From: Rikenellaceae bacterium
Lineage (GTDB): Bacteria; Bacteroidota; Bacteroidia; Bacteroidales; Rikenellaceae
Assembly: GCA_015059875.1 (NCBI GenBank)
Contig: SUZQ01000003.1
Span: forward strand, 1-64,000
DNA: 64,000 nt
Direction: 5' to 3'
The translations under genes were made by a program, and so were the position numbers. Numbering within the stretch: the stretch's first letter is position 1; each line of letters starts with the position of its first letter. Below are positions 23,137-30,728 of the stretch, one piece after another. The notes beneath the pieces were generated by a model, which worked only from the letters and a program-made list of their open reading frames with translations, did no database searches and had not been told where the DNA came from.

Positions 23137-24510
23137 ATGAAAGATAGAGTCTACTTTCTCGGTATTGGAGGTATCGGAATGAGTGCGTTGGCGCGCTACT
23201 TTCTCCACGAAGGGTGGCAGGTAGCGGGCTATGACCGTACAGCGACAGAACTTACTCGTCGTTTGGAAGCGGAGGGTGCAGCGATACACTACGAAGATGA
23301 TATAACGCTTATCCCAGAGCCTTTTCTCGATGCGGAGCGCACGGTGGTAATCTATACACCAGCGATTCCTGCCGACCACTCGGAGCAGGCGATGTTCCGC
23401 GAGCGAGGCTTCGAGATTAAGAAGCGTTCGCAGGTGCTTGGTTTGCTCTCGCAAGGGAAGTATGTGCAGGCGGTGTCGGGAACTCATGGAAAGACCTCAA
23501 CCTCGACCTTAACGGCGTGGCTGAACTACGCTGTATCGGGCGAGGGATCTGCTTTCTTGGGCGGTATATCCAAGAATTTCGGCTCGAACTTGGTGTTAGG
23601 CGCGGGGGAGAGATTTGTTGTTGAGGCGGATGAGTTTGATCGCTCGTTCTTGCAACTCTATCCCGATGCTGCGGTAGTGACCTCTGCGGATGCTGACCAC
23701 CTCGACATCTACGGCACACACGAGAAGGTTAAGGAGGCGTTCTCGCAGTTCGTTTCGCAGATTAAGGCAGGTGGTACGCTGATTATCAAAAAGGGTGTGG
23801 ATATCGCTATACCGAATGATAGAATTGCGGTATACCGCTACTCCTATAATGAGGAGTGCGATTTCTATGCACGCAATATAGAGCTTTTAGAGGGTGGCTA
23901 CTATCGCTACGATATTGTCACTCCGACAGGCGTTATCGAGGGGTGTGTACTCGGCATTCCGGGATGGGTTAATATCGAAAACTCGGTGGCTGCGGTGGCT
24001 CTGCTTTGGGCGGTTGAGCGCAATATTGCGGATGCAGAGTCGCTGCGTAGGGCGTTGCGAGAGTTTTCGGGCGTGAAGCGTCGTTTCGAGTTCTATGTGA
24101 ATACTCCGCAAGCGGTATATATGGATGACTATGCGCACCATCCACGCGAGTTGTCGGCAACAATCACTTCGGTAAAGCAGATGTTTCCGTCGCGTAGGGT
24201 TACAGCGATATTTCAACCGCACCTCTACACTCGCACGCGCGATCTCTACGAGGAGTTTGCCGAGGCTCTAAACGAGGCAGATGAGGTTGTTCTATTGCCG
24301 ATATATCCTGCACGAGAGTTGCCGATTGAGGGTATCACTACCGAGATTATTGCAAATCTCGTTACTAAGCCTTGCCGAATTGTTGAGCGAGAGGAGTTGG
24401 CGCAGACGATTGGAGAGATGGATACCGATGTAGTTGTGTCGTTCGGGGCAGGAAATATAGACGCTTGTTGCAATGAAATTGCAAATGTAGTTGCACAAAA
24501 ATCGTTCTGA
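23137..24510 (+). CDS. murC: UDP-N-acetylmuramate--L-alanine ligase MurC
   Basis: A 457-residue Mur ligase adding the first stem-peptide residue, L-Ala, to UDP-MurNAc. Visible are the N-terminal nucleotide-binding GIGGIGMSA (9-17), the ATP P-loop GTHGKTSTS (115-123), EADEFDRSF, and DDYAHHPRE in the C-terminal domain. It follows murG by 5 bases. Its last codons (AQKSF-stop) lie inside the left arm of a palindromic intergenic element that starts at about 24497, so the element supplies the protein's extreme C terminus. Confidence 0.96.
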   Translation: MKDRVYFLGIGGIGMSALARYFLHEGWQVAGYDRTATELTRRLEAEGAAIHYEDDITLIPEPFLDAERTVVIYTPAIPADHSEQAMFRERGFEIKKRSQVLGLLSQGKYVQAVSGTHGKTSTSTLTAWLNYAVSGEGSAFLGGISKNFGSNLVLGAGERFVVEADEFDRSFLQLYPDAAVVTSADADHLDIYGTHEKVKEAFSQFVSQIKAGGTLIIKKGVDIAIPNDRIAVYRYSYNEECDFYARNIELLEGGYYRYDIVTPTGVIEGCVLGIPGWVNIENSVAAVALLWAVERNIADAESLRRALREFSGVKRRFEFYVNTPQAVYMDDYAHHPRELSATITSVKQMFPSRRVTAIFQPHLYTRTRDLYEEFAEALNEADEVVLLPIYPARELPIEGITTEIIANLVTKPCRIVEREELAQTIGEMDTDVVVSFGAGNIDACCNEIANVVAQKSF

Positions 24511-24622
24511 TGAGTTCTTTTTGTACGAGAACTTCGGATGTCAAAATGCTCACATAGGTTTACTATGCTGCGCTTTTGCCACCTTGTTTCGCACAAAAAT
24601 AATCTCATCATTGACGATTTTT
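24497..24622. repeat. Palindromic intergenic element, copy 1
   Basis: An approximately 125-bp element with long imperfect terminal inverted repeats. The left arm (24497-24527, aaaatcgttctgatgagttc and onward) is mirrored by the right arm (24590-24620, gcacaaaaataatctcatca and onward). The centre holds a small hairpin, catag-gttta-ctatg. The left arm overlaps the murC stop codon. The structure resembles REP or MITE-type non-coding elements. No convincing gene was found between murC and ftsQ. Confidence 0.75.
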
Positions 24623-24775
24623 AAGAGTGGAAAGTTCTGATGAGCTCTTTTTGTACGAGTGCGTCAGTCGCCAAATTCCTCACATAGGCTTACTATGCTG
24701 CGGATTTGTCGCTTAGCATTGCATAAAAATAATCTCATCATTGACGATTTTGAATAAATGGAAAATATAGGAAAA
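24623..24775. repeat. Palindromic intergenic element, copy 2, and remainder of the murC-ftsQ gap
   Basis: A second copy of the element (about 24638-24751), a 130-base shift from copy 1. Both ends are nearly identical to copy 1 (tgatgagntctttttgtacg... and aaaaataatctcatcattga...), but the middle differs outside the cacataggnttactatgctg core. The pattern suggests conserved hairpin arms with a drifting spacer. Together with copy 1 it fills most of the 303-base gap; nothing else was seen there apart from the 30-bp repeat that follows. Confidence 0.72.
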
Positions 24776-24805
24776 GCTAATGGCTAATGGCCAATAGCTA
24801 ATAGC
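24776..24805 (+). repeat. 30-bp interspersed repeat immediately before ftsQ
   Basis: gctaatggctaatggccaat followed by agctaatagc. It is base-for-base identical to 47058-47087 before tilS, and related to 62566-62604 before mutS2. It contains GCTAATGGCCAATAGC, a 16-base near-palindrome with one internal mismatch pair. It ends 8 bases before the ftsQ start, where a ribosome-binding region would lie. Confidence 0.85.
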
Positions 24806-24813
24806 TTAAGACC

Positions 24814-25896
24814 ATGTGGCGTAAGATTCTTAGAGTTATAGGAGCGTTGATAGGGTGGGGAGTAGTCTTCGCCTACATCTTCTATGCTTCGAATCTTGCG
24901 ATGGAGCATCGTAGTCAGCAAAAGGTCTCCGAAGTTGTGATAGTGATGTCGGATAGCACCGAAACCGAGCAGTTTGCCTCGTCGGGGCAAATTTATAGGC
25001 AGTTGAAGAGTGCAGGTCTGAAGATGGAGGGTGAGATGGTCGATAGCGTGGATGTTACGACAATAGTGGATCGCATTCTCCGCAATGGTTTTGTGCGCGA
25101 TGTTGATGCTTATGTCACCTATTCGGGCGAGATGCACATAGATGTTAAGCAGCATCAACCCGTAGTTCGTCTGCTTTGCGGTGGTGTAGATTCATATATT
25201 ACGGAGGAGGGCGAGATATTTCGTTCGCCGCGTGGTAGCGCATACTACATCTCGATTGTCACTGGTGGATACCGACCAATGTTCTCCTCGACCTACGAGG
25301 GTACTATTGCATCGCACTACCTCTCGGCTATTGCAAAGGAGGATGAGCAACTCACGGCTTTGGGCGAGGAGTTTTCGGCGTTGAAAAGGGAACGCGCTAA
25401 GTGTCGTGAAGATTTGTCAGGCTTGAAAAAGAGTGAGAGGAGGAGATTCTTAGAGAGCAAAGAGTCGCACGAACAGCGTCTTGTTGGGGTAAAGCAACAG
25501 CAACAGGAGTGCAGACAAAAACTTGCGAAAATAGACTCTCGTCGAGAGGCCCTGAATAGGAGCAAGGAGAGAGTTGAGGTGCGTAAAAAAAAGTTGCAAA
25601 AAAAGTATGACGATTTTGCGAATCTCATTAACTTTGTAACCAAAGTTGGAGAGGAGTCATTCTGGAGTTCTGAGGTGGTGCAGTTTGTAGCTGATACAAT
25701 CTCGAATGGCGAAATAACACTGCGTCTTGTACCTCGTAGTGGTAACTTTATTATTGAGTTTGGAACGCTTGAGGAGGCTCAAGCGAAGCTGGACAAGTTG
25801 GAAGAGTTCTACGATAATGGACTCTCGCATTTGGGTTGGGATAGGTACAAAACTATTGATGTGAGATATAAAAAACAAGTGATATGCACGGAGTAG
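24814..25896 (+). CDS. ftsQ: Cell division protein FtsQ with a coiled-coil insertion
   Basis: A 360-residue divisome protein. It has one N-terminal membrane segment (about 7-29), a POTRA-like region (about 40-115), then the beta domain (SYITEEGEIFRSP, ISIVTGG). Between the beta-domain half ending near residue 165 and FVTKVGEESFWSSEVVQF (from 274), about 95 highly charged Lys/Glu/Arg/Gln-rich residues predict a long coiled coil. FtsQ is usually about 250 residues in this phylum, so the insertion explains the extra length. It overlaps ftsA by 13 bases. Confidence 0.88.
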   Translation: MWRKILRVIGALIGWGVVFAYIFYASNLAMEHRSQQKVSEVVIVMSDSTETEQFASSGQIYRQLKSAGLKMEGEMVDSVDVTTIVDRILRNGFVRDVDAYVTYSGEMHIDVKQHQPVVRLLCGGVDSYITEEGEIFRSPRGSAYYISIVTGGYRPMFSSTYEGTIASHYLSAIAKEDEQLTALGEEFSALKRERAKCREDLSGLKKSERRRFLESKESHEQRLVGVKQQQQECRQKLAKIDSRREALNRSKERVEVRKKKLQKKYDDFANLINFVTKVGEESFWSSEVVQFVADTISNGEITLRLVPRSGNFIIEFGTLEEAQAKLDKLEEFYDNGLSHLGWDRYKTIDVRYKKQVICTE

Positions 25897-27473
25897 ATAG
25901 TGAGAATAGAGATTATATCATCGGAATTGATATAGGCTCATCGAATGTCGTTATGTCGTTTGGCGTACGCAATGATGAGGGCGTTGTATCAGTTCTTGGT
26001 GTTGAGGTTCAATCGATTGAGGATTGTGTCAAGGATGGCGATATAACCAATTATGTCGGTCTTGGCAATGCTATAGCCAAAGCTAAAGCTGCATTGGAGG
26101 CGGAGGTAAATCGCAAGATTAACTCGGCGTATGTCGGAGTATCGGGCCGATCTGTCTACTGTGTGCGTTACGAGGACTATGTAACCATCAGTGATAGGGT
26201 AGGATATGTGACTGAAAATGAACTCCGAGAGTTGAATGCTCGCATCGAGATGGTTGTTCCTGGGGGTGGCGACGAGATTGTTGAGCGCATTCCGTTGCGA
26301 TATATTATTGATGACCGTCAGGAGGTAAAGAATCCTATAGGCGCATTCGGAAGTAAGTTGTCGGCAACATATCTCTTTGTCATGGTTGGAAAGCATCAGA
26401 TCGACCGTGTGAATCGAGCCATGCATCGCGCCGAGATTGCGGTATCGGGTTTGTGCGTGAATCCTACGATATTGCCGCAAGCAATACTCCGTGAGGATGA
26501 GAGCGAAGAGGGTGTTGTGGTAGTTGATATCGGAGGCGATTTGACAGATATCTCGATTGTCAAGGAGGGAAAGTTGTGGTACTTCTCCTCATTGCCAATT
26601 GGAGCTTCGGCAATTACGAACGATCTCTACGACTTCCTGAGAATACCGAAGCGAGATATTGAGACCGTAAAGCGAAAGTATGGCTCTGCGATTGCTGACG
26701 GAATTGAGGCAGATGCTACGGTATCGGTAAAGACTCCAACTAAGGCTAATAAGCAGATTTTGCAACGAAACATTGCAGAGATTGCCGAGGAGCGATTGAA
26801 AGATATCGCCCGTTTTGTTGCGCGCGAGTTGAGGGCAGCCAAGTATTCGACAAAGCTACCATGTGGCGTTGTATTGACGGGAGGCTCGGCTTACTTGTCG
26901 AATATAGACAAGTTGTTTGCGCGCGAGTTGAATATGGAGGTGAGATTTGCAACGCTCTTCAATGGAATTGATGAAGAGTCGCAGTCGAAGGTGTTGGTAA
27001 ATGCTCATTCGGTAGCTATGGGCTTGTTGGTCTATGGAGCTAAGCACAATGCTTGCAGTACCACCATACCACTGACACTGCCTACCCCACCAACACAGCC
27101 AACACAGCCAACACAGCCAACGCAACCAACGCCGCCTGCGGAGGGTGTAAAGAGCGAGGAGACTATTGGCTTGGGCGAGAAGGATTCAAAGGAGAAGGAT
27201 TCAAAGGAGAAGGATTCAAAGGAGAAAGATACTCCAACACCACCTATTCACGAGCCAGAGAACACCAAACCTACAAATCCAGAGAAGCTTAACCCTAATA
27301 ATGAGGCGAAGCCTAAGGAGGAGACTACGAATGGGGGAAATGGAACCACACCAACTGGAAAAGGTGGAAACGAACAGGGCGAAAATGGTGGCAGAGGCAA
27401 CAAGAAACCTGGTTTTTTTGCTCGTGTGCGTAACTGGGTAGAGGAGAATGTATTCAACGATGATTACATTTAG
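25884..27473 (+). CDS. ftsA: Cell division protein FtsA with a long repetitive linker
   Basis: A 529-residue actin-like protein that tethers FtsZ to the membrane. The N-terminal phosphate loop GIDIGSSNV, the VVDIGGDLTDIS block and the GVVLTGGSAYLSNID block are typical. After about residue 390 comes a linker of roughly 115 residues: PTQ tandem units (27088-27127), then KDSKE units (27177-27230), then an Asn/Gly/Lys-rich stretch. The protein ends in the amphipathic membrane-targeting helix FFARVRNWVEENVF. The start overlaps the end of ftsQ, suggesting coupled translation. Confidence 0.94.
   Translation: MHGVDSENRDYIIGIDIGSSNVVMSFGVRNDEGVVSVLGVEVQSIEDCVKDGDITNYVGLGNAIAKAKAALEAEVNRKINSAYVGVSGRSVYCVRYEDYVTISDRVGYVTENELRELNARIEMVVPGGGDEIVERIPLRYIIDDRQEVKNPIGAFGSKLSATYLFVMVGKHQIDRVNRAMHRAEIAVSGLCVNPTILPQAILREDESEEGVVVVDIGGDLTDISIVKEGKLWYFSSLPIGASAITNDLYDFLRIPKRDIETVKRKYGSAIADGIEADATVSVKTPTKANKQILQRNIAEIAEERLKDIARFVARELRAAKYSTKLPCGVVLTGGSAYLSNIDKLFARELNMEVRFATLFNGIDEESQSKVLVNAHSVAMGLLVYGAKHNACSTTIPLTLPTPPTQPTQPTQPTQPTPPAEGVKSEETIGLGEKDSKEKDSKEKDSKEKDTPTPPIHEPENTKPTNPEKLNPNNEAKPKEETTNGGNGTTPTGKGGNEQGENGGRGNKKPGFFARVRNWVEENVFNDDYI
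27088..27127 (+). repeat. 9-bp tandem repeat in ftsA (Pro-Thr-Gln units)
   Basis: Repeats of ccaacacag (the last unit drifts to ccaacgcaa) encode about four PTQ units in the FtsA linker. The unit is a multiple of three, so slippage would change linker length without breaking the frame. Confidence 0.85.
27177..27230 (+). repeat. 15-bp tandem repeat in ftsA (Lys-Asp-Ser-Lys-Glu units)
   Basis: About three and a half copies of gagaaggattcaaag encode repeating KDSKE in the FtsA linker. The copies are nearly identical at DNA level, which implies recent expansion; the unit keeps the reading frame. Confidence 0.88.
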
Positions 27474-27499
27474 TCGTTAATGATGAAAAGTAGAAGAAG

Positions 27500-28822
27500 A
27501 TGGAAGAACACAGCATATTGAACGATCTTGTGACGATGAAGAGTCAGCCGTCGCGTATTATGGCGATGGGTGTAGGTGGTGCTGGAGGCAACGCCATTGA
27601 ACACATGTGGCAGATGCAGATTGAGGGGGTTAATCTCGCTGCATGCAACACCGATAAAGATGATTTGGATAAACTGCATATTGCACCCGAGAATCGCATC
27701 CTTATGGGCAATGGTCTTGGAGCTGGAAACGATGCAGAAGTGGGAGCTGAGTGTGCAATAAAATCGATCGATAAAGTGCGCGATTTGTTGCGTGCGCGAG
27801 GTACTGAGATGCTCTTCTTGACCGCAGGAATGGGTGCAGGAACGGGTACAGGTGCGACACCCGTAATTGCTGAATTGGCACATGAGATGGGAATACTTAC
27901 TGTGGCGATTGTAACAACACCGCCAACTATTGATGGCCCACGCCGTATCTCGCAGGCTGCTGCAGGTATCGAAAAGTTGCGTAAGTATGTCGATGCGATA
28001 ATTATATTGAGTAACGATGCCATAAATCAGCTCTATGGCGATTTGCCGCTGGATAAATCATTCGATAGAGCAAACGATGTTTCGGCATTTGCGGCAAAGG
28101 GTATTGCGGAGATTATTACTCACAAGTCGAATTTGGTGAATGTCGATTTTGCCGATGTTTGCACCGTTATGCGCGGTAGTGGTAGTGCTGTAATGGGTGT
28201 GGCCTCCGAGACGGGTGAAGATCGTGCAGAGAAGGTTGTTGATAAGGTGCTGATATCCCCTCTATTTGGAGATATCTCGATTAGTGGTTCTCGAAATGTG
28301 TTGATAAATATCTCGGTGTCGCGTTCCGATGGTCTGTCGTTGAATGAAGCGCACCGTGTGCGTGATCGTGTGCAGCATTATGCCAAGTCGGAGGATGAGA
28401 ACGGAAAGGAGCACCTTACAAATATCATCTGGGGAATGAGCATCAAACCTAATCTCAATGAGGATGAGATGGAGGTTGTGATTGTGGCGACTGGATTCAA
28501 TAATGAGGGGCCTGATATAAAGAATCCCGACGATGGTAAAGAGGGTATAGAGGAGAAGAGTGTTCCAGAGGCTGAAGCTGGTACAAAAACAGAAGAGGGG
28601 GCAGAGACGCCGAAGATAGATACCCCTTCAGTGCCTAAGTTCCGTCCTGCTCCAGTACCGATTACACGACCTCCTCGTAACTTTGCGGAGATCGAGGAGT
28701 GCAAGCGCACCCCTGCCTACATCACCAATGGTATAACGCTTACTACCGCCACCAAGACGCATCAAGTTGGTAGCGTCGAGAGTGAGCAGTCAAATGAGCC
28801 TTCGATGCCAGCACTCTTCTAA
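27500..28822 (+). CDS. ftsZ: Cell division protein FtsZ
   Basis: A 440-residue tubulin-like GTPase that forms the division ring. The GTP-binding signature appears as GMGAGTGTGATP, with GVGGAGGNAIEHM at the N terminus and the T7 synergy loop around VNVDFADVCTVM. A variable acidic and Pro-rich linker (about 340-395) precedes a C-terminal peptide ending PSMPALF, which would bind FtsA. It lies 26 bases after ftsA and is the last cell-division gene of the cluster. Confidence 0.97.
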   Translation: MEEHSILNDLVTMKSQPSRIMAMGVGGAGGNAIEHMWQMQIEGVNLAACNTDKDDLDKLHIAPENRILMGNGLGAGNDAEVGAECAIKSIDKVRDLLRARGTEMLFLTAGMGAGTGTGATPVIAELAHEMGILTVAIVTTPPTIDGPRRISQAAAGIEKLRKYVDAIIILSNDAINQLYGDLPLDKSFDRANDVSAFAAKGIAEIITHKSNLVNVDFADVCTVMRGSGSAVMGVASETGEDRAEKVVDKVLISPLFGDISISGSRNVLINISVSRSDGLSLNEAHRVRDRVQHYAKSEDENGKEHLTNIIWGMSIKPNLNEDEMEVVIVATGFNNEGPDIKNPDDGKEGIEEKSVPEAEAGTKTEEGAETPKIDTPSVPKFRPAPVPITRPPRNFAEIEECKRTPAYITNGITLTTATKTHQVGSVESEQSNEPSMPALF

Positions 28823-28853
28823 TCGATAACGAACACAGAAAAGGTAAAAGAGA

Positions 28854-30143
28854 ATGAATATTATAGAGTTTGTAAGTTGCCCGTTGGATACGGTTGTGCT
28901 GATGGTTATCACGCTACTGTTGCTGCTGATGTCGGGTATGATGTCGGCATCGGAGGTGGCATTCTTCTCACTTTCGCCCGCCGATATACGCTCCATTAAG
29001 CAGCGAGGTACGATGGCATCGGAGAGTGCATTGAAACTGCTAAAGAGTAGTGATTCGTTGCTCGCTACGATACTTGTGGTAAATAATCTCGTGAATATTG
29101 CCATCGTAATCTGCTCGTCGAAGATTGTGGATACGATGTTTCGATTTGGCAATGCAACAGTAGAATTTCTATTTACTGGCGTATTGGTAACTTTTCTGTT
29201 GTTGCTCTTTGGTGAGATTTTGCCAAAGATTGTTGCGCAGACAGCAAATACAAAGATTGCGCTCCTCTTTGCGCAGCCGCTTGTGGTTTTGCGTTGGCTC
29301 TTCTATCCATTCTCCTATATCCTTATCAATACGAGTGGACGAGTTGGCAAGATTGCGCCACTCAACAGTGATAATATCTCAATCGAGGAGCTGGCGGATG
29401 CCGTAGATATGACCACCGAGCCAGAGAGTGAGGAGCAGAAGATTCTGTCGGGAATCGTGGGCATCGCTTCGCGTGAGGTGGAGGATATTATGCGTCCGCG
29501 TATCGACATTAAGGCTGTCGAGCAGACGATGACATTCACGGAGGTGAAGGAGGTTATTATCGAAACAGGACACTCGCGTCTGCCCGTCTACGATGAGGAT
29601 TTAGATCATATTAAGGGAATTATCTTTGTAAAGGATCTGCTTGAACACATCTCGAAGGGGGATGAGTTCGGATGGCAAAGACTTATACGCGAGCCATATT
29701 TTGTGCCGATGCATAAGAAGGTGAATGCTGTGCTTGAGGATTTTCAACGACAGAAGTTCCATATGGCAATTGTTGTGGATGAGTATGGAGCTACGCAGGG
29801 ACTTATCTCGTTGGAGGATATCTTGGAGGAGGTTGTAGGTGAGATTTCGGACGAGAGCGATGTTGATGAGTCGTTCTATCGCCGACTGAACGAGAATACC
29901 TACCTCTTCGAGGGTAAGACGCACATTGTCGATGTGTTGCGTGTTCTCGACCTCGACGACGATCTCTTTGAAGATGTGCAGGGACGCGCCGAAACGGTAG
30001 CGGGCTTGATGCTTGAGATAAAGCGCAACTTCCTCAAAAAGGGCGATGAGGTATCGGCTCACGGCGTTCGTTTTATAGTGGATACTATAGAGGGGCATCG
30101 CATCGATAAGATCAAGATTATCATAAACAACAGTAATGAGTAG
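28854..30143 (+). CDS. HlyC/CorC-family membrane protein, GldE-like
   Basis: A 429-residue protein with a DUF21 membrane domain (helices within about residues 10-150, SGMMSASEVAFFSLSP), a tandem CBS pair (about 195-330; MRPRIDIKAVE and MAIVVDEYGATQGLISLEDILEEVVGEI), and a CorC_HlyC domain at the end. Bacteroidota proteins of this plan are annotated GldE in gliding species but also occur in non-gliding gut species; ion transport or envelope function is likely. It overlaps the next gene by 8 bases, a pairing common in this phylum. Confidence 0.85.
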   Translation: MNIIEFVSCPLDTVVLMVITLLLLLMSGMMSASEVAFFSLSPADIRSIKQRGTMASESALKLLKSSDSLLATILVVNNLVNIAIVICSSKIVDTMFRFGNATVEFLFTGVLVTFLLLLFGEILPKIVAQTANTKIALLFAQPLVVLRWLFYPFSYILINTSGRVGKIAPLNSDNISIEELADAVDMTTEPESEEQKILSGIVGIASREVEDIMRPRIDIKAVEQTMTFTEVKEVIIETGHSRLPVYDEDLDHIKGIIFVKDLLEHISKGDEFGWQRLIREPYFVPMHKKVNAVLEDFQRQKFHMAIVVDEYGATQGLISLEDILEEVVGEISDESDVDESFYRRLNENTYLFEGKTHIVDVLRVLDLDDDLFEDVQGRAETVAGLMLEIKRNFLKKGDEVSAHGVRFIVDTIEGHRIDKIKIIINNSNE

Positions 30144-30705
30144 TCGCGTTGTTGTAGAGCGAATCGCTACGGAGGAGTCCTTGATGCAGGCTGCTGCGTC
30201 CGAGGATTGTACCTTTGTTGCGCAGTTCGGCTCTGCGACGCGTCGTTGCGAGGCGTTGGCGTGGCGAGCGATAGTTCGTCGCGAACTTGGCGTGGAGACC
30301 AGAATATTCTACGACGATTATGGAGCTCCGAGAGTTGATACCCCCAATACATATATAGGCGTATCCCACAGCCGCGAGTTTGTGGCGGTTGCATTCTCCG
30401 ATAAGCCTTGTGCCGTAGATATTGAGGACGCAAGCCGCGACTTCCGAAAGGTTGCGAGTCGCTATCTTTCGGAACAGGAGATGAGCCTTGCAGAAGAGGG
30501 CGACCTCTATGCCGAGATGTGGTGCGCGAAGGAGGCTCTATACAAATATTATCGAAAGGGAAGACTCGATTTCATAAAGCATATCTCCATTGTGAGTCAT
30601 AACTCGGAAGAGAGCCATTTTACCGCCACCATACTCGATAGTGCGCCAATCGTTGTGCGCATAAAAAGAGAGGACAACCTTGTCGTTGCCCTCATATCTG
30701 AATAG
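30136..30705 (+). CDS. 4'-phosphopantetheinyl transferase superfamily protein
   Basis: A 189-residue enzyme of the Sfp/AcpT type that loads phosphopantetheine from CoA onto acyl or peptidyl carrier proteins. Metal and CoA-site motifs are VGVSHSRE-like (GVSHSREFVAVAF), AVDIED, and WCAKEALYKYY. It is translationally coupled to the GldE-like gene by an 8-base overlap. The carrier protein it serves is not in the window. Confidence 0.87.
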   Translation: MSSRVVVERIATEESLMQAAASEDCTFVAQFGSATRRCEALAWRAIVRRELGVETRIFYDDYGAPRVDTPNTYIGVSHSREFVAVAFSDKPCAVDIEDASRDFRKVASRYLSEQEMSLAEEGDLYAEMWCAKEALYKYYRKGRLDFIKHISIVSHNSEESHFTATILDSAPIVVRIKREDNLVVALISE

Positions 30706-30728
30706 CTCTTGGAGTCGCTCCCTTGACT

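Noticed and set aside
24511-24813. A short gene between murC and ftsQ (frames of 60-120 codons on the - strand)
   Set aside because: Those frames lie in the arms of two palindromic elements, differ between the copies and have no start context.
27177-27230. Possible CRISPR-like repeats
   Set aside because: The 15-bp units are contiguous, in frame inside ftsA and without spacers.
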